A DNA stretch of 64,000 nt, taken from SLRI01 sp942491185. GTDB lineage: Bacteria; Pseudomonadota; Alphaproteobacteria; Geminicoccales; Geminicoccaceae. The notes under the pieces were generated by a model that was given only the letters and a program-made list of their open reading frames with translations, was not told the DNA's origin and searched no databases. Below, in pieces: positions 1 to 10,009 of this stretch (its first letter is position 1; each line of letters opens with the position of its first letter). A program made the translations under genes and the position numbers. The stretch is taken from assembly GCA_942491185.1 (NCBI GenBank), contig CALOAB010000021.1:310001-374000 (forward strand), read 5' to 3'.

Positions 1-48
1 CCCACCGGTTTGGCCGCGCGAAGGCCGACTTTTAGGAAGAAGTGTGCC

Positions 49-1038
49 GTGCGGCTGCATCTCCATCTGATCTCGGATTCCACCGGTGAGACGGTGACCA
101 CTGTCGCGCGCGCCGCGGTCTCGCAGTTCGAGGACGTCGTCCCGGTCGAGCATGTGTGGTTCTTCGTTCGCACCAGAGCCCAGCTCGAGAAGGTGATGAC
201 GATCATCGAGACCTTGCCTGGCCTCGTCATCTTCACCCTCGTCTCGCCCGAGCTGCGCTTCTTTCTCCAGGAGCGCTGCCGGTCCTGCGGTGTGCCTTGC
301 GTGCCGGTGCTCGATTCGGTGATGAACGCGCTCACCGGATTGCTCGGCTCGGCCGGCCGCCCGCAGATTGGTCGGCAGCACGCGATGGACGAGGATTATT
401 TTTCCCGCATCGCGGCGATGGACTTCACGATGCGGCACGATGACGGCCAGTTCGCCGAGGAGTTGGACGACGCCGACGTCGTCCTGGTCGGCGTCTCCCG
501 GACGTCGAAGACGCCGACCTGTGTCTATCTCGCCCATCGTGGGATCAAGGCAGCGAACATACCGCTGGTTCTCGATCTGCCGCAGCTGCCGATCCTCGAG
601 CGTCTGACTCGGCCGTTGATCGTCGGTCTCACCATCAATCCGTCGCAGCTCGTCGAGATCCGCCTCAGTCGGCAGAAGATGCTCGGCCTGGAGGACGTCG
701 ATCACGGACGCTACGGCGGCACCTACGCCGACCTCGAGCTGATTCGCGAGGAGCTTCGCTATGCGCGTCGGCTGTTCGCTCGTAACAACTGGCCCGAGAT
801 CGATGTAACAAAACGATCGGTTGAAGAAACATCCGCCACGATCTATCAGTTGTATCAGTCCCGCAGGTTTCCGGAGATCGGCGCGCTGGTTGCTCCAGCA
901 CCTGCTGATGGGTCAGGTGGGGCAGCAGCGGCTGTGAAAGCAACCGGTGAGGTCGCGCAGAATGGCTCTGTAGCGTCGTCGGACACCGGATCGGATCCGA
1001 CGGGTGCTGATCGATCGGACGATGCGGCCGAGAAATGA
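49..1038 (+). CDS. Bifunctional kinase/pyrophosphorylase regulating pyruvate phosphate dikinase or PEP synthase (DUF299/PpsR family)
   Basis: The family switches pyruvate,phosphate dikinase or PEP synthase off by ADP-dependent phosphorylation of an active-site threonine and on again by phosphate-dependent removal. The N-terminus HLHLISDSTGETV and the P-loop-like GVSRTSKTPT segment near residues 148-157 are family signatures. I chose GTG at 49 because AGGAAG lies at 34-39 and the protein then starts as relatives do; an in-frame TTG at 10 would add 13 residues, and a start before the window cannot be excluded. The family is usually about 275 residues; this one is 329, with about 45 extra C-terminal residues rich in Ala, Gly, Ser and Asp. 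Which dikinase it controls is not visible here. Confidence 0.9.
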   Translation: MRLHLHLISDSTGETVTTVARAAVSQFEDVVPVEHVWFFVRTRAQLEKVMTIIETLPGLVIFTLVSPELRFFLQERCRSCGVPCVPVLDSVMNALTGLLGSAGRPQIGRQHAMDEDYFSRIAAMDFTMRHDDGQFAEELDDADVVLVGVSRTSKTPTCVYLAHRGIKAANIPLVLDLPQLPILERLTRPLIVGLTINPSQLVEIRLSRQKMLGLEDVDHGRYGGTYADLELIREELRYARRLFARNNWPEIDVTKRSVEETSATIYQLYQSRRFPEIGALVAPAPADGSGGAAAAVKATGEVAQNGSVASSDTGSDPTGADRSDDAAEK

Positions 1039-1085
1039 CGGCAACGGGGTAGCGGTTTCGACGGCATGGCTAGTCGATCGGACAG

Positions 1086-1823
1086 ATGAAGCAGCTCTCG
1101 ACCCTGGGTCGACGCCGCCAGGCACAACGCCGCCGCTTCTTCTGGAACGTCGTTCGCCTGTTGCTCGGCGCCGCCCTACTCGGCTTCTTTGCCGTTGCCG
1201 GCTACGAGTCCGGGCGGTCGGAAAGCGCCCATCTGCTCGAGCGCCAGGCCGATGACCTCGCCGCCGCCGCTGCTCGCAACCTGGCGCTTACCGAAGAGCT
1301 GGCCATGGCCGAGGATCGCGCGATGCGGCTGGACGATCAGCTCCTCTCGCTGCGACTCGATTATGCCGCCAATGTGCCCCCGGCGGAGCTCAAGCCGCTC
1401 TTGACCTTGCTTCAGGGGCGCATCCGGGCCGGCGTCGATCTGTCGCGCCTGGCTTTCGTCATCGAGCAAGCCGGCCGCGAGCGTGACTGCCGGTCGACCG
1501 TCGAGACCAACCGCCTGATCGTGCGCACGCCGGTCACCACCGTGCTGGACAATGCCGTTGCCTTCGCTGATCAGCGGATCACCATCAGCGGCGACGGTTC
1601 GCCAGCGCGTGACCTGACGGGCGAGCCACTCGACTGGTACGATCCGGCGGCGAGCGTCACCCTGCGTTTCTTGACGATTACGGGCGATCTCAGCCGTGTC
1701 GCCGGACGCCTGCCTTTGGTGCACTCTGTCATCTTGAACGACCAGGAATGGTATTTTCAAGCCACGGCGGCGGCTGAGCGAGGCTATGTCGATATCACCG
1801 CTCAAAGCTGCGCATATCCGTGA
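1086..1823 (+). CDS. Hypothetical single-pass membrane protein with coiled coil
   Basis: I do not recognise a family. The 245-residue product has a basic N-terminus, one hydrophobic segment at about residues 19-39, a probable coiled coil at about 46-92 (long Leu/Ala/Glu heptad-like stretch), and a globular C-terminal half with two cysteines (DCRS and QSCAYP). This topology fits an inner-membrane protein with a periplasmic domain, as in pilus or secretion assembly proteins, but no such genes are nearby. It lies 47 nt after the kinase/pyrophosphorylase on the same strand and may be cotranscribed with it. The ATG at 1086 has no strong ribosome-binding site. Confidence 0.75.
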   Translation: MKQLSTLGRRRQAQRRRFFWNVVRLLLGAALLGFFAVAGYESGRSESAHLLERQADDLAAAAARNLALTEELAMAEDRAMRLDDQLLSLRLDYAANVPPAELKPLLTLLQGRIRAGVDLSRLAFVIEQAGRERDCRSTVETNRLIVRTPVTTVLDNAVAFADQRITISGDGSPARDLTGEPLDWYDPAASVTLRFLTITGDLSRVAGRLPLVHSVILNDQEWYFQATAAAERGYVDITAQSCAYP

Positions 1824-1853
1824 GCAGCGCCCAGCTGATGGGCTCTCACTGGG

Positions 1854-2954
1854 CTAGCCGATCGTCGGGTCGGGCGATTCGGTCGCTTGCTCGAGTGGCA
1901 GGGTCAGCTGGCGGACGCGGTCGCGTGCGCCGCCGAGCCCGAGGCCGAGCAAGCGGACAGGTGCGACGAGCGGCGCGCGGCGGAGCAGATGCCGCCCGGC
2001 TGCCACCAGCACGCCGGCGCCGCTGGGCGATGCAGCTAGCTGCATCTGCCGTGTCGTCAGGCGAAAATCACGATACTTGATCTTCAAGGTAACGGTCGTC
2101 GCTCGATAGCTGCTCTGGGCAAGGCGTCGTGCGAGCTCCTCCGCGAGCGCGCCAAGAGCGTTGTCGAGCGCTTCGCCCTCGTCCAGATCCTCGGCAAAAG
2201 TGGTCTCGACACTGAGCGACTTGCGCAACCGGTGCGGCTCGACCGTTCGCTCGTCGATGCCCTGCGCCAGGCGCCAGAAATGCGCGCCCTGTCGACCGAG
2301 CCGGCGTATGGCCTCTGCCTCCGGCAGCGCCTGCAAATCTGCGCCCGTGGCGATTCCCCGCTCGCGCAGCCGGCGCATCGTCGCCGGACCGACACCGTGC
2401 AGCCGCTCGACCGGCAATGCCGCGAGCAGCGCCCGTGCCCGCTCCGGGCGAATGACGCAAAGCCCATCGGGCTTCTCCATCTCAGACGCGAGCTTCGCCA
2501 GGAATTTGCTCGCGGCGACCCCGGCCGATGCGGTGAGGCCGGTCTCGGCCTTGATCTGTGCCTTGATCTCGGCTGCGATCGTCATCGCTGGCCGAGGCTC
2601 GCCTTTCGGTGCCGTCACATCGAGATAGGCCTCATCGAGCGACAGCGGCTCGACGAGATCGGTGTGCCGGTGGAAGATCGAGCGAATCTGCTGGCTTAAG
2701 CCCTTATAAACGGCGAAGCGTGGGCGGACGAAGACGAGGTCCGGACAGAGCCTGGCCGCTTGTGATCCCGGCATGGCCGAGCGAACGCCGAATTCGCGGG
2801 CCGCGTAGCTTGCCGTCATGACCACACCGCGCGCGGCGCCCCCGCCGACGGCGATCGGTAGGCCGCGCAGTGACGGGTCGTCCCGCTCCTCTACCGCCGC
2901 ATAGAAGGCGTCCATGTCGACATGGATGATCTTGCGCATGGCGCCGCTTGGCAT
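1854..2954 (-). CDS. dinB: DNA polymerase IV (Y-family translesion polymerase)
   Basis: Error-prone polymerase that extends past damaged or misaligned bases. The Y-family catalytic acids are present: D13 in VDMDAFYAAVE, with Y18 at the steric-gate position, and D107/E108 in LSLDEAYLDV. A helix-hairpin-helix region (HGVGPATMRRL) and a little-finger domain follow. The C-terminal QLTLPLE resembles a beta-clamp-binding motif. Length (366 residues) is normal. The ATG at 2954 is preceded by GGAAAGGAAC, so it is preferred over the internal ATG at 2939. The gene is divergent from the TolC-like gene and convergent with the coiled-coil protein. Confidence 0.96.
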   Translation of the reverse strand: MPSGAMRKIIHVDMDAFYAAVEERDDPSLRGLPIAVGGGAARGVVMTASYAAREFGVRSAMPGSQAARLCPDLVFVRPRFAVYKGLSQQIRSIFHRHTDLVEPLSLDEAYLDVTAPKGEPRPAMTIAAEIKAQIKAETGLTASAGVAASKFLAKLASEMEKPDGLCVIRPERARALLAALPVERLHGVGPATMRRLRERGIATGADLQALPEAEAIRRLGRQGAHFWRLAQGIDERTVEPHRLRKSLSVETTFAEDLDEGEALDNALGALAEELARRLAQSSYRATTVTLKIKYRDFRLTTRQMQLAASPSGAGVLVAAGRHLLRRAPLVAPVRLLGLGLGGARDRVRQLTLPLEQATESPDPTIG

Positions 2955-3166
2955 GTTCCTTTCCGGTCAGGCGGTTCCAGCCGACAGCTGTTGCACGATG
3001 CCAACAAGTCCTTGGTAAGGACCGAGCCACGATGGTTCGAGACGCAGCGTTGCTTGCCAGATACCATCGCTGGAACCTAGTGTTGATGCGATGCGTCGTC
3101 GTCAGCTTTTCGACCGGGACCGTTGAAAGCGCGCGAGACGCCTCGCTGCGAGAGGACAGGAGACGG

Positions 3167-4537
3167 GTGTTGACCATCCCAAGCCTCGGCCGTGCCTCCA
3201 AGCGTGGCCGTTTGACTGCACTAGTGCTGCTCGTGGCAGGCGCGCTGGCAATGCCGGCCGATGCTTCCGATTCGCTGGATGAGGCCCTGATCTCCGCTTA
3301 TCTGAGCAACCCTCAGCTGGAATCCGGCCGCGCCGTGCTGCGGGCCACGGACGAGCTGGTGCCGCAGGCTCTGGCCCGCGGCCGGCCTAGTGTCTTCGTC
3401 GATGGCAATGTGGACGCGTTCACGCAGGATACGGACAATAGCGAGCGTGACGACCGGCTGACCCAAGGCGTGAACCTTTCCGTTCGTCAGCCGCTCTACG
3501 CAGGTGGCGGTATCCGCGCCGGCATCCGGCAGGCGGAGAACCAGGTGCGGGCCGAGCGGGCGTTCTTGCTCGCCACCGAGCAGCAGGTGCTGCTCGACGC
3601 CGTCGATGCCTACACCGCGACCTGGCGTGATCGTGTCGTGCTCGACCTCGCCATCACCAACGAGACGCGCATTGCTCGCGAGCTGCAGGCGACCCGTGAT
3701 CGGTTCGAGGTCGGTGAGGTGGCGCGGACCGACGTCGCCCAGTCCGAGGCCCGTCTCGCTCGCGCCCGGGCGGACATCGAGACCTCGCGCGCCGACCTGG
3801 CCGCCTCGACGGCCGCTTTTCGTGACGTGATCGGTATCGATCCAGGCGTGCTCGCCGAGCCGCAAGCCTTTCCGATTTTGCCGACGAGCGAATCGGAGGC
3901 GCAGGCCATGGCCGCCGCCAACCCGAACATCACCAACGCCACCTTCGAGCTGCAGGCGGCCCGCGAAGCCGTCGACGTCGCCTTTGCCGATCTCTTGCCA
4001 TCCCTGGATCTTACGGGCGACGTCAATTATCAGCGCGAGCCCGCCCGTGACATCGATCGTCGCGATGAGGCGCGGGTCGGATTGCAGCTTTCCGTGCCGC
4101 TTTTCCAGGGTGGCGCGGATCGCTCCCGGGTTCGCCAGAACCGGCAGACCGTCGATGCGCGGCGCAACGATCTCGAGAACACCTTGCGCGGCGTCCAGCG
4201 CGCGGTGACCACGTCGTGGGAGCGCGTGCTCGCCGCTCGAGCGGCGGTGCGCTCGTTCGAGGAAGAGGTGCGGGCGAACCAGATCGCTCTCGATGGCGTT
4301 CGCGAGGAATCGCTGGTCGGCCAACGAACCGTGCTCGATGTCCTGAACGCCGAGCAGGAGCTGTTCACCTCGCAGACTGACCTTGTGCGTGCTCAGCGAG
4401 AGGCGGTGCTCGCCACCTATCAGCTCAAATCGGCCATCGGCGAGCTCACCGTCTCCGGCCTCGACCTCGATGTGCAGCCCTACGATGCCGATGCCTATTA
4501 TCTCAGGAATCGCGATCGACTGTTCGGCCTCGATTGA
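3167..4537 (+). CDS. TolC-family outer-membrane efflux/secretion channel
   Basis: Outer-membrane trimeric channel component of type I secretion or drug efflux. The mature part shows the duplicated outer-membrane efflux protein layout: SLDEALISAYLSNPQL at the start, beta-strand segments such as NLSVRQPLYAGGGI and GLQLSVPLFQGGAD, and long alpha-helical stretches between. The reading frame is open much further upstream, but a normal signal peptide begins at GTG 3167 or TTG 3170, with AGGAGA at 3158-3163. From 3167 the protein is 456 residues, typical for TolC. No adaptor or inner-membrane pump is adjacent; the nearest RND pair is 50 kb away. Confidence 0.9.
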   Translation: MLTIPSLGRASKRGRLTALVLLVAGALAMPADASDSLDEALISAYLSNPQLESGRAVLRATDELVPQALARGRPSVFVDGNVDAFTQDTDNSERDDRLTQGVNLSVRQPLYAGGGIRAGIRQAENQVRAERAFLLATEQQVLLDAVDAYTATWRDRVVLDLAITNETRIARELQATRDRFEVGEVARTDVAQSEARLARARADIETSRADLAASTAAFRDVIGIDPGVLAEPQAFPILPTSESEAQAMAAANPNITNATFELQAAREAVDVAFADLLPSLDLTGDVNYQREPARDIDRRDEARVGLQLSVPLFQGGADRSRVRQNRQTVDARRNDLENTLRGVQRAVTTSWERVLAARAAVRSFEEEVRANQIALDGVREESLVGQRTVLDVLNAEQELFTSQTDLVRAQREAVLATYQLKSAIGELTVSGLDLDVQPYDADAYYLRNRDRLFGLD

Positions 4538-4588
4538 GCAGCGCCGTCCGGCCGCTGACCGCCGGGCAAAACGTGCTGAAAAACGCGA

Positions 4589-4608
4589 TTACGTTAACCG
4601 TTTCGTAA
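4589..4608 (+). promoter_or_regulatory. AT-rich upstream element with CtrA-like half-site pair
   Basis: The leader of the secreted spore-coat-U gene contains TTACGTTAACCGTTTCGTAA, which stands out from its GC-rich surroundings. TTAA, seven bases, then GTAA differs by one base from the CtrA consensus TTAA-N7-TTAA. TTACG and CGTAA at its ends are also inverted repeats. No good -10/-35 pair was found. This is a motif match only. Confidence 0.25.
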
Positions 4609-4703
4609 GCCCGGCAGGGCTAAAGTCCCGGCATGCCGAGCGGCAACAGCGCCGCTCCTGAACGCCTAATGCGCCAAGTGGCGCCAAAAATAGGGACTTT
4701 CAC

Positions 4704-5192
4704 ATGCTCTCGTCCTGGAAGCCTCGTCTCCTCGTCGCCGGTGCGTTGGTAGCACTTGCCGGCACCTCGGCCGAAGCGCAGGAAACCGATATCCTCACCG
4801 TGCAGGTGACCGTTCAGGAATCCTGCTCCATCGAGGGCTCGACGATCGATTTTGGCACCTATAGTGCCGGTCAGCAGGCGGCGCTGAATGCCGAGGGCAC
4901 CATCAGCTACAACAACTGTGCGGCCGGCACGCTGACCGTCTCGCTCGATGGCGGCACTGTCGGCAATGTCACCGATCGATCCATGGCTAATGGCGATGGC
5001 GACTCTCTCAGGTATCAGCTCTATCGGAACTCCGCCCGCAACCAAGTCTGGGGCACCGGCGCGGAAGCGCAACAGCTCGTGCTGCTCGTGCCGGACTCGG
5101 GCACGGTGCCGGTCTATGGCACGATCCCTGGCGGCCAGAATGTGCCGGGCGGTAGCTACACTGATACGGTGAACGTCACGCTCACGTTCTGA
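4704..5192 (+). CDS. Secreted spore coat U (SCPU) domain protein
   Basis: The 162-residue protein begins with a signal peptide ending near AEAQ (residue 26). The mature part is beta-rich with the SCPU pattern: an early cysteine (ESCSIEG), IDFGTYSAG, a second cysteine (NNCAAG), a central SLRYQLYRN segment and a terminal TDTVNVTLTF strand. In other bacteria such proteins are pilin-like subunits of chaperone-usher (Csu-type) pili. Here no chaperone, usher or second subunit is next to it, so it is a solitary copy. The ATG at 4704 has GGGAC a few bases upstream. Confidence 0.85.
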   Translation: MLSSWKPRLLVAGALVALAGTSAEAQETDILTVQVTVQESCSIEGSTIDFGTYSAGQQAALNAEGTISYNNCAAGTLTVSLDGGTVGNVTDRSMANGDGDSLRYQLYRNSARNQVWGTGAEAQQLVLLVPDSGTVPVYGTIPGGQNVPGGSYTDTVNVTLTF

Positions 5193-5609
5193 TCGGGCAC
5201 CTGATGATCCGGGGTCCCTCAGCAGCCGAGAGTTAGCTCATGACGGCGGGTGGTCCGCCGTCGTCGGCGTTCTTGGACGTATCGTCGATGTGACCCCTGG
5301 TCATCGCGTCTGGCCCGGCGCTAGCCCGCCGGATCGTCATTGAGCGGTTGCCGTTTGGCGTGGCGTGATGTGACCTTGGCTCGGGAATGGCTCGGCTAGC
5401 GTCGGAACGAGCGTCGTGGGCGATCGTCGGTGCGGCGTGGTGGCTTGACGACAATGCCGGCGCTCCAGGCGCCGAGGCCCTGATCTCGGCCAGCGAATGG
5501 CGGGTCGTGCTTCCCATATCGGTTGGCATCCGCTAGCGGAGCTGGAGGATCTTGCTTCGATGCGGCGCGCATCGCTGCGTGCTGCTCGCGCAACCGCCAG
5601 GATCGCTGC
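5193..5609 (+). other. 417-base stretch without a convincing gene
   Basis: Between the SCPU gene and the IclR gene I find no coding region with a recognisable product. It holds a GC-rich hairpin at 5242-5262 (listed separately). The minus-strand open frame over 5233-5529 has no similarity I recognise and no ribosome-binding site. The open frame of the IclR gene extends back to 5523, but the added residues do not look like the family. Confidence 0.6.
5242..5262 (+). terminator. Possible terminator hairpin after the SCPU gene
   Basis: GACGGCGG and CCGCCGTC form a perfect 8-bp stem around a 5-base loop, about 50 bases after the SCPU stop codon. There is no run of T afterwards, so it may be a transcript-end stabilising hairpin rather than an intrinsic terminator. 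Confidence 0.35.
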
Positions 5610-6452
5610 ATGGCCGTCATTCGTCGCCCGTCCCGTCGCACCGCAGCTGCTCCGACAGGTGCTCGGGACAGCGGCCAGGTGCAGTCGCTGACCAGGGCTC
5701 TGGCAATTCTCGAGACGCTCGCCGAGACCACGGACGGCATGACGCTGTCTGATGTGGCGCAAGTCGTCGGCCTCGCGCCATCGACGGCGCACCGTCTCTT
5801 GACCACGCTGGAGAGCCGTCACTTCGTCCGCTTCATCGCAGGCGAAGGCGTTTGGCAGGTGGGGGTGCAGAGCTTCGTCGTTGGCCAGGCCTTTCGGCGC
5901 TCGCGCGATGTCGTCTCGCTTGCTCGACCGCAGATGCGCCATCTGATGGAAGCGACCGGCGAGACGGCGAACCTCTACATCGAGGAAGGGGGCGAGGCGG
6001 TCTGCATGGCGCAGGTCGAATCGCGGCAGATGATGCGGGCCATCGCCCGGCCGGGTGGCCGGGTCAAGCTGCATTGCTCCGGTGCCGGCAAGGCGATTCT
6101 GGCGCATCTGCCGGTCGACGAGGTGGCCAAAGTCCTGCAGGCGCATGGCCTGCCCCGCACAACCGACAAAACGCTCGACACACCACAGCGGCTGAAGGCC
6201 GATCTCGAGAGGATCCGGGTGCTGGGCTTTGCCATCGATGACGAGGAACATGCCGTGGGTCTGCGTTGCGTGGCATCGTCGGTGCTCGACGAGGAGGGTC
6301 AGCCGCTTGCTGCGCTTTCGGTCTCGGGACCATCGGCGCGGATCGACGAGGCGGCCATGAGCCTGATCGGTGGGCTCGTTCGCCAGGCCGCCACAGTCGT
6401 CACCGAGCTGGTGGGTGGTCAGACAAAGCATTGGGATGAAAAAGAAAAATAG
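5610..6452 (+). CDS. IclR-family transcriptional regulator of the glyoxylate locus
   Basis: Winged-helix DNA-binding domain at about residues 25-80 (SLTRALAILETLAET, then PSTAHRLLTTLE as recognition helix), followed by the IclR effector domain (GETANLYIEEGG, HCSGAGKAILAHLP, CVASSVLDEEG). It lies directly upstream of gcl on the same strand, as AllR-like regulators do, so control of glycolate/glyoxylate use is the likely role (inference). The open frame begins at 5523, but ATG 5610 gives a typical 280-residue IclR protein and is preceded by a CAGGAT sequence. Confidence 0.88.
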   Translation: MAVIRRPSRRTAAAPTGARDSGQVQSLTRALAILETLAETTDGMTLSDVAQVVGLAPSTAHRLLTTLESRHFVRFIAGEGVWQVGVQSFVVGQAFRRSRDVVSLARPQMRHLMEATGETANLYIEEGGEAVCMAQVESRQMMRAIARPGGRVKLHCSGAGKAILAHLPVDEVAKVLQAHGLPRTTDKTLDTPQRLKADLERIRVLGFAIDDEEHAVGLRCVASSVLDEEGQPLAALSVSGPSARIDEAAMSLIGGLVRQAATVVTELVGGQTKHWDEKEK

Positions 6453-6463
6453 CTCTATCCCGC

Positions 6464-6534
6464 ATTGTGGAATTGAATTTCGAAATCATTGAGACCTGCC
6501 GGGAAATGGCCTAACTTTCGCCAAGGTCCACAAT
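6464..6534 (+). promoter_or_regulatory. Putative operator/promoter region of gcl
   Basis: Between the IclR stop and gcl, ATTGTGGA (6464-6471) is mirrored exactly by TCCACAAT (6527-6534). A 10-bp palindrome ATTTCGAAAT lies at 6477-6486. A weak promoter-like pair, TTGAGA at 6489 and TAACTT at 6512 with 17 bases between, sits between the arms. Paired distant half-sites around a promoter fit IclR-type binding or looping. Binding itself is inference. Confidence 0.4.
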
Positions 6535-6555
6535 AGTCCTTGGGAGGCAAAGACG

Positions 6556-8385
<1,830 letters not shown>

Positions 8386-8533
8386 TCGGCCGTCTGACGG
8401 CGGCCTGTCATCCGTTGGAGGTCGCTCTGTTGCTGGTGTCTCGACCTGACGTGCTGTCGCGCTTGTCGGCTGGGCTATTGTTCCAGGCACGGCCGCGTGC
8501 CACTTTTCGAACGAACATCAGTGGAGGCGAAGC

Positions 8534-10009
8534 ATGGGCGCCATCACCATACGAGCGGCCGACGCGGCGGTCCTGGCCAAGCGCGAACGGTTGGTCGCAG
8601 GATTGGCCGAGCTCCTGCCGGGCGAGGCGTTGATCACCGACGCCCATGAGCTCGTCCCCTACGAGACCGATGGCTTCACGGCCTATTCGCGCGTGCCACT
8701 CGCCGTCGTGCTGCCGTCGACGACCGAGGAGGTGAGCCGCATCCTCGCCTTTTGCCATCGCGAGGGCGTGCCTGTGGTGCCGCGCGGTGCGGGCACGTCG
8801 CTCGCCGGCGGTGCGATTCCCAACACCGATTGCGTCGTCATGGGCGTCGCCAAGATGAACCGCATGCTCGACGTCGACTACGCCAATCGGGCGGCCCGGG
8901 TGCAGGCCGGGATCACCAATATCGCCATCAGCCAGCACATCGCCGACGAGGGCTTCTTCTACGCGCCCGATCCATCCTCGCAGCTCGCCTGCACGATTGC
9001 CGGCAACATCGCGATGAACGCCGGCGGCGCGCATTGCCTGAAATACGGCGTCACCACCAACAATCTCTTGGGGGTGACCCTGGTGATGGCCGACGGCACG
9101 GTGGTCGAGCTCGGCGGCGCGCATCTCGATTCGGCAGGCTATGACCTTTTGGGGTTGGTCTGCGGCTCGGAAGGCCAGCTCGGCGTTGTCACCGAGGCCA
9201 CCGTCAGGATTCTGCCATTGGCCGAGGGCGCCCGTCCGGTGCTGTTCGGCTTTGGCTCATCAGCGGCGGCCGGTGCCTGTGTCGCCGAGGTTCTGGCCAA
9301 TGGCATCGTGCCGGTGGCCATCGAGTTCATGGACAAGCCGGCCATCGAGATCACCGAGTCCTTCGCGCATGCCGGCTATCCGCTCGACGCCGAGGCGATG
9401 CTGATCGTCGAGGTCGAAGGCTCGGACGAGGAGATGGACGCGGCACTCGCCCGGATCATCGAGATTGCCCGGCGGCACGACGTGCAGACGATCAAGGAGA
9501 GCCGCTCGGCGACCGAGACGGCGCAGATCTGGAAGGGCCGCAAGTCGGCCTTCGGCGCCACCGGCAAGATCGCCGACTATATCTGCATGGATGGCACGAT
9601 CCCGACCGGCCGGCTCGCCGAGGTGCTGCCGCGGATCGGTGAGATCTGCCGGGGCTACGGGCTCCGGGTCGCCAACGTCTTCCATGCCGGCGACGGCAAT
9701 CTGCACCCGCTGATCCTCTACAACATCAACGATGCCGAGGACGCGATGCGGGCGGAGCAGGCCGGCAACGACATTCTCAAGCTCTGCGTCGAGGTGGGCG
9801 GCTGCCTCACCGGCGAGCACGGCGTCGGCATCGAGAAGCGCGACCTGATGCGCCATCAGTTCAACGAGGCCGATCTGCAGCAGCAGCTCCGCGTCCGGGC
9901 TGTCTTCGATGCCAAGGGCCTGATGAACCCCGGCAAGGTGTTCCCGCTCGACGCCAAGCTCGCCGAGCTGGAGCCAGAGCCAGGGTCCGGCGCGCCGCTC
10001 GCCGCATGA
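8534..10009 (+). CDS. glcD: Glycolate oxidase subunit GlcD (FAD-binding)
   Basis: FAD-containing catalytic subunit that oxidises glycolate (and D-lactate) to glyoxylate at the membrane. The FAD-binding segment PRGAGTSLAGG is at residues 83-93 and the C-terminal domain carries FHAGDGNLHPLI and TGEHGVGIEKRDLM. The 491-residue length is normal. GGAGG lies 7 bases before the ATG. Its stop overlaps the start of glcE as ATGA, which implies translational coupling. Confidence 0.96.
   Translation: MGAITIRAADAAVLAKRERLVAGLAELLPGEALITDAHELVPYETDGFTAYSRVPLAVVLPSTTEEVSRILAFCHREGVPVVPRGAGTSLAGGAIPNTDCVVMGVAKMNRMLDVDYANRAARVQAGITNIAISQHIADEGFFYAPDPSSQLACTIAGNIAMNAGGAHCLKYGVTTNNLLGVTLVMADGTVVELGGAHLDSAGYDLLGLVCGSEGQLGVVTEATVRILPLAEGARPVLFGFGSSAAAGACVAEVLANGIVPVAIEFMDKPAIEITESFAHAGYPLDAEAMLIVEVEGSDEEMDAALARIIEIARRHDVQTIKESRSATETAQIWKGRKSAFGATGKIADYICMDGTIPTGRLAEVLPRIGEICRGYGLRVANVFHAGDGNLHPLILYNINDAEDAMRAEQAGNDILKLCVEVGGCLTGEHGVGIEKRDLMRHQFNEADLQQQLRVRAVFDAKGLMNPGKVFPLDAKLAELEPEPGSGAPLAA

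Noticed and set aside
5337..6431. Minus-strand open frame opposite the IclR gene
   Set aside because: The plus-strand frame has clear IclR domains; the antisense one has no signature and no ribosome-binding site.
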